This document shows, piece after piece, positions 1-10,223 of a DNA stretch of 64,000 nt; positions within the stretch are counted from its first letter, which is position 1; the number at the start of each line of letters is the position of its first letter. The DNA is taken from the NCBI GenBank assembly GCA_030280995.1, contig JASXTE010000016.1, positions 14,399,001 through 14,463,000 of the forward strand, read 5' to 3'. The position numbers were made by a program, and so were the translations under genes. This DNA comes from Hemileia vastatrix (Eukaryota; Basidiomycota; Pucciniomycetes; Pucciniales; Zaghouaniaceae). The notes under the pieces were generated by a model. It did not search any database, was not told where the DNA came from, and was given only the letters and a program-made list of their open reading frames with translations.

Positions 1-81
1 ACCTCATGTATGCAAAGTAAATATTCAGTTTTTATTTGTATTTTTTTTCAATGTGAGAGAGCAAGTTGCCCAAATGCATAT

Positions 82-324
82 ATGAGGCAACATGTCGCCT
101 CATGTATGCATGTAAGCAACTAACCTATCCATTACTTTCAATATTTACCAGAAAGCAAACAATGAGGCAGCATGCCACCTCATATCTATGCAGATGAACC
201 CTAGTGTATTTCACATCTGCCCTTGACCAAAGAGTGAAATATGGGGCAATATGGTGCCTCATATTTTGCCTCTTTTTTTTTCTGAGCTGCTGTTATTGAA
301 AACATGAGGCAACTTGTTGCCTTA
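82..324. repeat. Four dispersed imperfect palindromes
   Basis: Four short inverted repeats share the core ATGAGGC-N8-GCCTCAT or a close variant, at 82-103, 162-183, 241-262 and 304-324. They are spaced about 80, 79 and 63 nt apart. The loop (aacatgtc, cagcatgcc, aatatggt, aacttgtt) and arm ends vary, but each can still fold. No reading frame runs through them. The window starts inside the same kind of sequence (acctcatgtatgc), so the array probably extends to the left. Confidence 0.55.
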
Positions 325-1499
325 AACTTTTGTTGAAAATTTTATCTGATTCATTTTAAAACTTCATTCTATGAAAAAATTCAGAGTATATGATAAAAAT
401 ATGCTAAGTAAGAATGAAAAAATTGAAGTAAGTAAGTGTTATTTTGAGAGGCTTGTGCAAGGCCTTGTGGCTGCCAAAAGGGGGGCAGGGTGGGGCACCC
501 CAGGGCATGACTGTAGAGCACTTCAAGTTGCTGGAGTTTTTTGTAAATATATATTGTTGAGTATCTTTATTAATTTCTTTATTTGTAATGGAACTTGAGT
601 TCAGTGAATTAAAATCTGGTTTTACTATTTAAAACTTTTTTAAGAGAATTCCAGAGGAAAAATATAATATAATATTTATTATTAAAAGAAAATTATTTTA
701 TTAGATAGACTTAATCTCATAAACTTACTAACACTTTTTTGACTATAAGAAGTTGAACCTGTGCTATGGATTTTAAACAGAAATCAAGTAAGATTACAAG
801 TCATGTGCAATAATAGATTTTTCATATACTTTGACTGAGATCCACCTTTATTTTAACTCATTTTTGTGCGGTTTTTTAAAACAGGACTTTAAAGTAAGAG
901 CATATTCCAGGCCCTTCAGATCCTGCATTTTTATTTCAATACTAGATAATAGAAACATGAGAAAATTACTGGATGTATTTCTGTTTCCATAAGCATTTTT
1001 CACAAGTCAAAAATTTGGTTTCTTCTTTTGTAAAAGTGGAAGTTTCAGTATTTTTTTACTTTTCAATTTTTCCTAATCTATTCTTTTAATTTGGGAGAAA
1101 ACCTTAATTCATATTTGTCAGCCTAAATATCCTTAGGACTGAGTATTTCTTATGCTTAAAATAAGATAACCTTAACTAGATTAAGCTTATATCTTAAAAA
1201 TAAGGTTAAAATAATAATATATATTATTTTATTATATATATATATAATTATTATTCTATTATATAATTTATAATAGTTTAAATAGCTTATCCATGGCCTA
1301 ATAATACTTATTAAGGTGTTAATGGAGTCATAATATACTTATCTTAAGTGATATGAAGTAATTATTGAAATACATAAGCTTATATGTATACATAAATCTC
1401 ATATTCAGTGAAATATGCAGTATATTATGTATATTTAGGTATATAAGTGGGTTTTAGCCCCTTAATAGCCTATAACCTTTTTTTTTCTGCTTATTTTAG
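325..1499. other. AT-rich DNA without a recognisable gene
   Basis: I see no convincing coding sequence here. A short open frame at 371-598 has no recognisable features. At 1210-1275 there is a simple AT-rich tract of ATA/TATA steps that could fold or slip. The stretch ends in a pyrimidine-rich run followed by TTTTAG at about 1477-1499, which looks like a 3' splice site feeding the putative exon that follows. Confidence 0.5.
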
Positions 1500-1711
1500 G
1501 TCATATGGACGAAATCAGTGGATTCACAACGCCTACAGAAGCATAGACACCTATATCAGGCGCATACACCCAGTTTGGACAACTAAAATTACTTCCTTGG
1601 ATGGTTATTCACGGATTTATGGGTTGGAAAGATGTTTTTGGGTTAATGTGGATGCTTGGGGATGTTATTGGGGGCTTGGACATTTTATTTGTTTCCTTTA
1701 TATGCTTTTAG
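1500..1711 (+). pseudogene. Possible decayed exon of a small membrane protein
   Basis: Downstream of an acceptor-like ttttttttctgcttattttag, one frame reads as a hydrophobic protein segment containing PWMVIHGFMGWKDVFG and then DVIGGLDILFVSFIC, with one in-frame stop near its beginning and a terminal stop at 1709-1711. The order of a G-x-K/R-D-x-x-x-G segment followed by a membrane helix carrying an aspartate resembles small fungal DUF4267-type membrane proteins. A later short stretch near 1860 (KWTPWGGDGP) could be a further exon. The family guess is weak. What I see is an acceptor site and a hydrophobic frame; the rest is inference. Confidence 0.25.
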
Positions 1712-1859
1712 TTTCATTAATTCTCTTTTTGATCATTTATTTTACCTGTTTCTTTATGGTATCCGCTTTTATCTGGGATTTCTATTTATGGTATGACTCT
1801 GTGTTATTATTAATAGTGATGGAGGGTCCTTACTGGAGGTCTGGGTGTTGAAACTGCTT

Positions 1860-3235
1860 GAAGTGGACGCCATGGGGAGGTGATGGGCCCTCACAGTGCT
1901 GTAATTGCCGGGGATAGCAGTGACATCATCTGGATTGAAGGTCTGTGCACTCCAGTGGATTTGGGTATAAGTAAGGAGGGATTTTGACGGTTTATTATCA
2001 TCATTCAATTACTAAACTTCAAACAAACATTACACTACAATTATTAACATTCAGAAATATATTATAAAGCCCTTATAAATTGATATTATCTTTATAAAAG
2101 CTATAACTATATTTTATTCTTCTATTTTCCACCACTAGCACGCATTTAAATCCAAGTATTGTGAGTTTAATTTGAGTATAACTATTCTATTAGTCTTCCC
2201 CTGAGGTTTAATCACTAAATAATTTATTAATAAGTAGTAGGACCATAAAATAACACTATTATATCATACTTATATACTAGACTGTACTGACAATATTTTA
2301 AACAAGTGGAGTTCAAATTATACATGAAAAAACCAATAATTAATTTTTCAAATTTTCATTGGTCAAGTGGGACCTCTTGTGACTTCAATCTATGTACAAA
2401 TTATGTTTCAGTTAATATTAGCTTCTGACATATTTCCTGATGGTTTATCTCAACCTAGAGTGATTGAAAAATCTCTGAAAATTATTGGAAATCTGTTCAT
2501 CATTCAAATCATGTGACTTAATTTTCCAAGAAATGTTTTTAGTCTTTTATAAATATTAATTTCTTCCTGAATTATTTTTTTTCCTCTCATACTTAATTTA
2601 TATTCAAGATGGAATCATTGTATAATTCCTCTCCCATCTGTATTAGCTTACTTCAATTTCACATATCTGACTTCAGAAGCTTCCCAGGTTTTATTGAGAA
2701 ACCTTTTTCACTTCATCTCTCTCATACATAACATATTATCAGGGCTAGGGCACATTCAACTCATATTAACATTAGTAAACAGTGCCCTTCTAATTCCCAC
2801 ATCCTCTATGTAATAATTGGCCTCTCAGGATATCAAACTTTATTTTCTCCTGTTGGGGGTTTAGCTTCTAGGGCAGGATTCATCCTCTATATGAGTTGAA
2901 GATACATTATTGCCCCAAAAAGATACTAACTTCCCCCTACTAATTAGTATTTTGAATTTCTATCTTTCTAATTTCCTAATAACTATCTCCCAAGGACTTG
3001 AGTCACTCCCCAACATAATTAATCTTATTCCTGACTATAACCCATTGATTAATTTGGGCTGTCCTGTGAAAGATATATTCAATCAAAACAATTAAATATC
3101 CTCTATCTCCCCTGATTCTTTATTTCTTATCAGACCTTATCATTCTATAAAAGACATCAATGAAGATTTTTTAGCACAGGGGAAGGTGAAAAACATGTCA
3201 ATGAGAAACTTTTCACCTTTCAAAAAGAAACTACA
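1860..3235. other. AT-rich DNA without a recognisable gene
   Basis: Short open frames occur on both strands (for example 1769-2008 minus and 2910-3095 plus). None shows a recognisable domain, splice context or conserved motif. I see no LTR boundary, terminal inverted repeat or tandem array in this stretch. Confidence 0.5.
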
Positions 3236-3740
3236 ACAAGCATGTGATAAAAACGGAAAGAATACTCTATTCTCCCCACATGGAGCAAGTACTGTCAGAT
3301 GCAGCCAAGGGGGAAGAAGTTAACAGGAGGGATCAATGCAAGGGATAAAGATAATAGAGGTAAAAATACTTGTATATCATTTCAAAAACAAACATACCTA
3401 AAAATAGGTCAATCAGCAACTGTGCACCTTACAACAACTACAAAAAATCATGTGATGAAATAAGAAGGTACAAAAAGATGAGTTTCTGTGGTTAGGATTA
3501 AAAGAATAAGCAGAAAGTAAAAGGAAAGAGCCTGGAAAAAGGACTCTATTATCCCCAAAAAGTTAAAGGAATTTAAGTTTCAGCCAAGGGGGAAGCAGTG
3601 TACAGGAGGGAGAAATGGAAGTGATAAAGAGAATAGAGAGAAAAAAATTTTGATGGGGAAAATGGAAACAGCAAGATAAGGCTTGATTATATGACAAATT
3701 GCACCATATAAAACAATAGAAAACAACACAATGTTGACTA
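3236..3740. repeat. Degenerate direct duplication, two units
   Basis: Two similar stretches lie about 277 nt apart. One is around 3255-3365 and the other around 3535-3650. Both contain gaAAGAg, ctCTATTcTCCCC, aGCCAAGGGGGAAG, aACAGGAGGGA and GATAAAGAnAATAGAG in the same order. They differ by many substitutions and small indels, so the duplication is old. No coding potential is evident. Confidence 0.45.
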
Positions 3741-4530
3741 AGACTATTAAACTACAATACAGAGAAAGAGAAAGGTTCACACTCAAAAACAGAATTCACA
3801 CAAAAGGAATTATTTTTCAAAAATACCATCTTTCCCCTCAATTTGTTCCTCTCATGACTCAAGTAAAAGAAGAAAAAAGAGAGTACAGTTTGCGTAGTGA
3901 TACCACCACTGAGAACAGACCTCAAGCAAAAATTATCTTATGATGAAATCTTTTGAGAGAAGGCAAAAGAAGCTCTAAAAATTGTTGGGCCATCAGGAAG
4001 TTCTAATCCACTAGGTGTTAGACCCAGCTAATATAATGAAAAATATAGTTCTGATGTAGATAGTTCAAGTAATTATAGCTGAATCATCATTAGATAAAAT
4101 TTTCCCTAATAAATATCTTCCTTAGAGTCCACATTTCAGGAGTTTTCTGCCTGTTTTAGACCTTAAATCAAATGGGGATCAGTTGCAACACCAAATGATT
4201 TAACTTCTTATTTGGATCTTAGTACTAAGGATATAATGATGGTTCAAAATTTTATTTTTCATAAACTCATTACCTCATGGTTCAACTGTGTTCCACACCA
4301 TTTAGGGAAGACTGGAACAAATCTCAAGGCAGAAGAATGAATTTTGCTAAAAAAAATTATGATGTGGTTTCTTTGTTTCTAGTTGTGAATATAGAAAATT
4401 CTGAAAGTAAAGAGAAGAATTTAATTAAGTGTATTTCCATTTTTGTATCAATAAAAAACCTTTTAAAATACTTTTAAATCAATGAAGATGAAATTATATC
4501 TCTTCACAATTAGCTGAAGGAGTATAAAAA

Positions 4531-4710
4531 TTCAATGGAAAATTTTGGCCACAAATTCACATCAAGCCTAATGTCCACTTAGCCCAAAATTTTCTTGAAG
4601 TTCTGCAAATATTTGGCCCAGCATCATCAGAGGAAGCTTGGGATCATGAGAGTATGAATCAAATTTTAAGATCTATCCCACACAATATTAATAAACTCAT
4701 TTTTTCATAA
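4531..4710 (+). pseudogene. Transposase-like C-terminal fragment
   Basis: A 59-residue frame ends at a stop at 4708-4710. It contains the order KPNVHLAQNF, then IFGPAS, then E-x-M-N-x-I-L-R-S-I-P-H-N. This follows the conserved C-terminal pattern of basidiomycete CACTA/Plavaka-type transposases: KPN-x-H, a few residues, a phenylalanine-glycine-proline turn, then an E-x-x-N helix followed by a P-x-N. No catalytic DDE region is recognisable upstream, and the surrounding frames are interrupted. It would be a relic only. The assignment rests on a remembered family pattern and is tentative. It lies 490 bp from a CACTA-like non-autonomous element. Confidence 0.3.
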
Positions 4711-5198
4711 TTCTTTTTATTACCCATAATTTTTTACATTATTTTTTTGTTTTTATTTGAAATGGACAAAATTTTAATGGAAATTTTCATCATGATAGTA
4801 AATCTTCAATCTCTTCTTGAGATGAATGACAATTGATTTAAAATACAAATTAAAGATTTTTTCAATATAGAAAAAGGAAAGACGTCAAAATAAACTGTTA
4901 TATTGCTCTGTGAAGAATATGATTTATGGCCGGAATATTTAAACAAGATTTACAGAAAAATGTCTTTTTTAAACATTTTTTAAAAAGATAAATTAATTGG
5001 TGCTTTAAAATTTATACAATCTAAAATTACTGATCTCCAATACTAAAACATTGGTGGTAAATACTTCTCATTATACTCAAAACAACATGGTTATGGGAAT
5101 ATCAAGAGGCAACAAGATTGGAGTTTTTTTTTTGAGAATTTGGAAGTCACTGAATGTTACCAGATTAAATCTTTATTCTAGTTGAATTGTATGATTCT

Positions 5199-6085
5199 CA
5201 CCACGCAATATGGGGGGCGGACTTGCTAGCAAGTCCGCAACCTTGAACCCTAATTCATATCTTTTTGAGCACACATTGAGGAAGTGATGAAACCATCATG
5301 AAGAAGTATTGAATTTACTTTGAACACACCTTGAAGCTCATGTGAACACAAATGGGGCTACAAGGGCTGGAAAGGCTGGAGAGAGGGGTGAGGAAGGGTG
5401 TATGGGGTAGCAAAAAGGTTGGGAAAGAGTTGGAAGGGAAGATTAAGGGTTCCGAGGCATTTTAAATGAAGAAAAGGGTCTGGGAGAGGTTGAGAGGGGT
5501 GAAATGGGGATCAAAAGAGGATGGCATACAATGGGGCTGGGAGGATAGCGAAAGGCATGGGAAGGGAAGACAAGCATGTGTTGATAGAATTGAAAGGGAT
5601 GGAGATTGGTGCAAACAGAGTGTGAAAATAGGAGGATGAACTCTGTTCTTCGGGCGAAGAACAGAGTTCACTTCCATAAAATATTAGCTGAAACATAGTT
5701 TTCAATTCTGTAAAAACAGTTGTAAGTAATAGAAAAAGTCACTGATTTTTTTTATATGTAATCTGAAATTTTTTAATAAAATTATTGTATTTAAGAATTG
5801 CAATATTGTCAATCAATTTTTATTGATCAAATTAATTTAATAAAGTATTATTTTAATAAGCTGTTTCAAAAAATACTTTGCATTGAGTAGACTCATGGAA
5901 TGATTTTTTCTGGCTTCCATTCAGTTATCCTCACACTTTCACTATGTTTTCAATATAGATCCATTGTTATTTGTGTGATACTTCAAGTGAAAGTTCAGTA
6001 TTACTTCAGTCTGAGTTCCATCTGATTTCCATCTGACTTCAAGTTGTGGACTTGCTAGCAAGTCCTCCCCCTATATTGCGTGGTG
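5199..6085. mobile_element. CACTA-like non-autonomous DNA transposon (copy 1)
   Basis: The element is 887 bp long. It begins CACCACGCAATATGGGGGGC and ends with the near-exact inverse, CCCCCTATATTGCGTGGTG. It is flanked by the 3-bp direct repeat TCT (5196-5198 and 6086-6088). Just inside each terminus is the perfect 18-bp palindrome GGACTTGCTAGCAAGTCC (5219-5236 and 6048-6065). A 3-bp duplication and CACYA ends are hallmarks of the CACTA (En/Spm) superfamily. No transposase frame is inside, so it must be mobilised in trans. Near the right end are short direct repeats (TTCCATCTGA / GAGTTCCATCTG). A shorter copy with the same ends sits at 56378-56638. Confidence 0.85.
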
Positions 6086-7043
6086 TCTGTTGAAAAAAAA
6101 ATAGAAAATCCTTTCTCAAAAGCAGGATTCAAAACATTTTGGTGCTACAATTGTTGGTCTAAAAATGTTATTATTACTCATAAAGATATTATTGGACATG
6201 ATTCAAGAACTCTCAATCCAAGTGGCTTTGGTGGTGTTTTATCAGATACTGTCTTTATAATGTCATTAAGTAATATAGCTGGTGCATATTAGTCACCTTT
6301 GTAATATCCATTATGAATTCAATATATGTATTTTAGACACCAAAGTATGATCTATTGCCTGTTGGAAATTATGCAAGCAGCACTATATGAAGAATTCAAA
6401 TTGGTACTAATGATTCAGCTATGAGCTATGTGTCATGATGAAAAATCGTCCCACCAAAGTTCCAACACAGGTTTGACTCAGATTAGACCACAGATACTAA
6501 ACAACCACTTGACTGCAAGTCGTCTAACTTTTGACCTGGTGAAAGATTATTATTGAGATCATTCATTTTGATTATGAACATTAGAGCTTCATATTATATA
6601 CTTTCAAAATATATTGTGATATATAGAGATTTTGTTTAATTTGTGATTACACTGGTAAAAAGTTTGTGTGACTGTGTGTGTATTTCATATAGTTTATTGA
6701 AAAAGCGCAAAACAGAGAGAATATATAGATTCAGTAGGATAAACTATTATCAGAGTTATTTTATTGCTATAATAAGGCATATTCAGAGAGAGCGCTTCAA
6801 GAAGGAGTAGCTGTGGATATTAGTGCTTATTAAGAATAGAAGTATCCAGATAGTAATATTCAATTTTTCTTATCTTTTAACTTATCTCTCAACTCATAAA
6901 CTATCTTTTCAGATACTAGTATTACACATTATTGTGCTGTCTTTAAAATAAGATTGGCAGGCACTTCTTTTTAGAAATTGAAAATAAGAATCAACCCATC
7001 TCGCATTGTGTCTACTGCTTAGTACTTTAGAACTCTTTACAAT
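6086..7043. other. AT-rich DNA without a recognisable gene
   Basis: A 70-residue frame at 6080-6292 overlaps the end of the transposon and has no family resemblance that I recognise. The remainder holds many stops in all frames and no clear repeat boundary. Confidence 0.45.
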
Positions 7044-7253
7044 GATGTTAGGAAATTAAAGTATATAGTTTAATTAATTTTAATTTTAATTATTTACTAA
7101 ATTTACTTTTTTTGTAACTAGTTAATATATTACAAGAAAAATTAAAGTAAATATAATAAAATTAATAATAATTTATAAGAAATAAAAAGGTGTGGCTTCA
7201 TCCCAGGAAATAATTAATTATTTTACTTAGTAAGTCTAGAAGTCTGGCTGACA
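7044..7253 (-). repeat. Diverged LTR fragment of the C/D family
   Basis: Read on the minus strand, this begins TGTCAGCCAGACTTC and continues with the same AT-rich order (TAATTAATTATTT, GAAGCCACACC) as the LTRs of elements C and D. The sequence beside it at 7254-7269 reads on the minus strand as a purine-rich GTGGGAGAGAG tract, like a polypurine tract. It therefore looks like the remains of a 3' LTR of a related element. The other end of the LTR is not clearly definable. Confidence 0.5.
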
Positions 7254-8273
7254 TATACTCTCTCCCACAGTATATCTTCTTTAAACAATGATAAAGTAGT
7301 TTATCCTCATTTTGGAGGAAATCTTCATAAGCAATAGTTTGTATTTCATCCTCATTTTTGATTTATCTTTTGGCAGATCTAGTGCCCCTAAAATACACCA
7401 TGGGAAATTTGGGTGTGAACTGCTAGCCATTCTACCCCTTTGAAATGGTTAGGAAATGGTCAGGAAATGGTTGGGAGTAGGTTGGTAAACTGTTGGGAAA
7501 TCTTATTAAAAAAATTGAACAAAAAATTGGTCACAAATTGAACCCATATTTAACCCTACTTGTTCCTAGGTTGAGAAGAGCTTGAAAACCAAGTTGAACA
7601 TTATTTGGGCACAATTTGAGCAGTGGTTTAGCACAGGATTCATTATGATACTAAAATATTCAATTGACTATCTGAATACGTGAGGTTGTAGGAACTCAGT
7701 CTTGATAATTAAAGTTTTACCTTTTTAGAAGCTTAAATAAATAGGGTCAAAGTATTATTTCAATTATAATAATTTCTTCTTGTGAAATTTAAACAATCAT
7801 ACCATTTAAATTCTTTTAAAAATTTTTGTAGATAAAACTGTCAGCCAGGCTACTAGACTTACCCAGTGAAATAATTAATTCTTTACTGGATGAAGCCGCA
7901 CCTTATCATTTTAATTATTTAATTATAAATTAGTTACATTAAAATTACTTATAATAAATTAACTAATTACAGAATGATAAAATTAAATGAATAATTAAAA
8001 TTAAATATAAAATTGTCCCTTATATTCTTTCTCTAACACCATGCTCATTTGACAGGTTGGAAGAAATAAAGATTTATATTAAAAAAAATAGATTTTAATA
8101 TTCAAATAATATTAAATATATACAAAAATTCAAATTTCTTATTTAGAATTGACTTCTACAGTAAATATTAAATAAATTGATGTATTTCTGACATACTCTG
8201 TAAATACATCTTTTTGATGCCTTCTTTTTAGAACAACTTTATTATTTGAAAATATTCCTTCTGGAATATTCTT

Positions 8274-9410
8274 TGTCAGCCAGGCTATTCCAGGAGTCCA
8301 GTAAATGATATGTTAACTTATAAGACCTGAAAGAGGGCGTAAGAACTGTATTTAATGTATATAAATTAATATTTTATTGCATAATAAAATTATATAAGTA
8401 TCTTATTACATATAAGTGTTATATTAATTTTATTGTTTATATAAATTTTTATACATTTAAATTAAACATGATATATTTTATATTCTACAAATAATGGCGC
8501 ATTTTTATGTATTTAATAATTATAAATTTATATTTAATTAATTAAAAACATATATTATAATTATAAGTGTAAAATTGACTTATAATATAATTAAATTAAT
8601 TATTTAAATTTATATATTAAATAACACCTTTCATATAATATTAAAAAATAAATAATGACGCTTCTTTTGACCCTTAAGTGTGTCAGGAAAAACAAATAAT
8701 TAATTTATACTAAATTGAGATTAATTACATATTTTGTTGCTTAACAATATTCTTTGTTTCACTTAAAAATCCTTAAATCAGACTGTACAATCTGTTTTGA
8801 ATTATTTTTCTCATAGTCCCTATGTCCCAGGCTTGTTTAGTTATTCACTATTTTTACTTACTGATTTGGGAATTAATTGTGGGAAAATTGGATTCTTAAT
8901 TGGGGTTTTTAATTATTTGTTTCATATTTTTCTCTACATTTTTATGTTTCACATATTCTTTTATATTCTTGTCTCATTCTATTATAATTCTTGTATTTAC
9001 AAATATAGTAGCGCTTCAGAGGGCCCATTGCCTATAAAAAGGCCTTGGATAATCCCCTGTAGATCATCACTTACTATACACTCAACAATTTAAATATAAT
9101 TTTATTACGTTTATTATTATTTTTTATTAGTATTACAATCTAATTAAAAATTCTATATAACAATTAAAAGGTTGCCTTAAGTCTGATAGTAATTAAAGTG
9201 TTTGCCGCGCAGAACCCTTACTTGAAATAATATTAATATTAATAAAACCAATTTTGTGTCACCTCTCAAATCACTCGTCGTTGCTTTCTCTTCAATAGAT
9301 TAAATAATTTCATTTGATTTTATTTCTTTTATTTCTCAATCACTATTACCTTCTTGTCTTCCTCTCTTCTCTTCCCTCTTTTCTTATCTCTTCTAGACAA
9401 CTGACCAACA
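8274..9410 (+). mobile_element. Solo LTR nested in the 5' LTR of element C
   Basis: A 1137-bp segment beginning TGTCAGCCAGGCTATTCC and ending CTGACCAACA interrupts the 5' LTR of C. It is flanked by the 5-bp direct repeat TTCTT (8269-8273 and 9411-9415). The uninterrupted 3' LTR of C (near 17340) shows the empty site. Its first 15 bases match the C/D LTR start, so it is from a related but distinct family. A TATAAAAAGG box lies at 9033-9042. No internal region remains, as expected after LTR-LTR recombination. Confidence 0.88.
9033..9042 (+). promoter_or_regulatory. TATA box of the solo LTR
   Basis: TATAAAAAGG preceded by GCC, the same GCCTATA(T/A)AAGGCC context found in the C and D LTRs. This is its expected place in the U3 region. 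Confidence 0.5.
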
Positions 9411-9478
9411 TTCTTTTTCTCTCTCTCTCATACTACTGTTTTCAGAATTTGATTGCCGTGATTTGTCCCTCCTTTGCC

Positions 9479-9487
9479 TATATAAGG
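9479..9487 (+). promoter_or_regulatory. TATA box, 5' LTR of element C
   Basis: TATATAAGG in the context TTTGCCTATATAAGGCCTC, in the 3' half of the LTR. The same sequence recurs at 17407-17415 in the 3' LTR. It is the best candidate for the Pol II start of the genomic RNA. Confidence 0.6.
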
Positions 9488-9902
9488 CCTCTCTTTTGCT
9501 TGTTTTTTATTCATTCCTTTACTACATTATTTTATTACAATTACAAACATCAAACTTATTCTTATATTCTATAACATTAGTATTTACAATAACGTAACTC
9601 TGATCTATAAATTATATCAATATTTTAAACCTACCTCTTTTATTTGAGTAATTAAATCACTTAGATTAAGAAATATGTACCAAATTGTTGAGAATCCATT
9701 TTAACCCTTAAAATCCTCGTATAACTTCATACCAAATCTTCTAGATCAAAAGCGTACCTTGACAATTGGGAACCTTTCCAAAATATCGACAGCGCAACGT
9801 TAATTGAGGCGTAATGGAAGGGACCATTGGTGTACAAGTACCTGTAAAGGATGAGAGAGGCGAGAAAACAACGAACGTCATACGTCACGTGACAAAAGTT
9901 TT

Positions 9903-9923
9903 TGCTGCGAACGGGAATCGAAC
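9903..9923 (+). other. tRNA 3'-end complement in the leader of element C
   Basis: The segment GCTGCGAACGGGAATCGAAC (with a preceding T) is the reverse complement of a canonical tRNA T-loop (GTTCGATTCCC) followed by an acceptor 3' strand. It is identical in element D (59892-59915, minus strand), whereas the surrounding leader has diverged heavily. The base-pairing partner of the T-stem is missing, so it is not a tRNA gene. It sits about 140 nt inside the LTR rather than next to it, and the expected TGG is absent. It may be a displaced primer binding site or another tRNA-contact element. Confidence 0.5.
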
Positions 9924-10223
9924 TGCGCTCCAAAACTTAGGTTCATATACTGACTAAACGTTTTATATATCGTGGTAATTATTGATATTACTATTTGTGG
10001 GTTACTCTTCACTCTTCATTTGCTACGTATTTCCTTTTACTCAGCACTCTGTAAGTGGCATTAATTTTCTCACTTTACAGGGGGAGGTGTCTGGTAATTT
10101 GGAATTTATTTTTATTATTATATTTTTTTTCTTTTTCCTGGTTGACCATAATAGAGCAATAAGTGTTCTTAGTCCCAGAAGTAATAAAATAATTATATTT
10201 TAATATTAATTATTATAATTTTT

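Larger units (their letters stand above)
7839..9764 (+). repeat. 5' LTR of element C
   Basis: It starts TGTCAGCCAGGCTACTAG and ends GCGTACCTTGACA, matching the 3' LTR at 16891-17691. It is 1926 bp because a solo LTR (8274-9410 plus its 5-bp duplication) was inserted. Without that it is about 784 bp against 801 bp for the 3' LTR. The main length difference is a small AT-rich indel in the 3' copy near 17150. A TATATAAGG box lies at 9479-9487. Confidence 0.9.

Noticed and set aside
371..598. Short open frame near the left edge
   Set aside because: No domain, no splice context and no conservation evidence; its composition follows the local repeats.
8797..9093. Hydrophobic 98-residue frame
   Set aside because: It lies wholly inside the solo LTR (8274-9410), and its hydrophobic character comes from T-rich DNA.
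9314..9574. Hydrophobic 86-residue frame
   Set aside because: It spans the junction between the solo LTR and the LTR of C, so it is an accident of insertion.
9727..9933. Minus-strand frame MERSSIPVRSKNF and its counterpart at 59882
   Set aside because: Both are translations of the tRNA-like segment and leader of C/D; the rest of the frames is not conserved.
9880..9960. A tRNA gene on the minus strand
   Set aside because: T-loop and acceptor 3' strand are present, but there is no 5' acceptor partner, no paired T-stem and no D-arm at the right distance.
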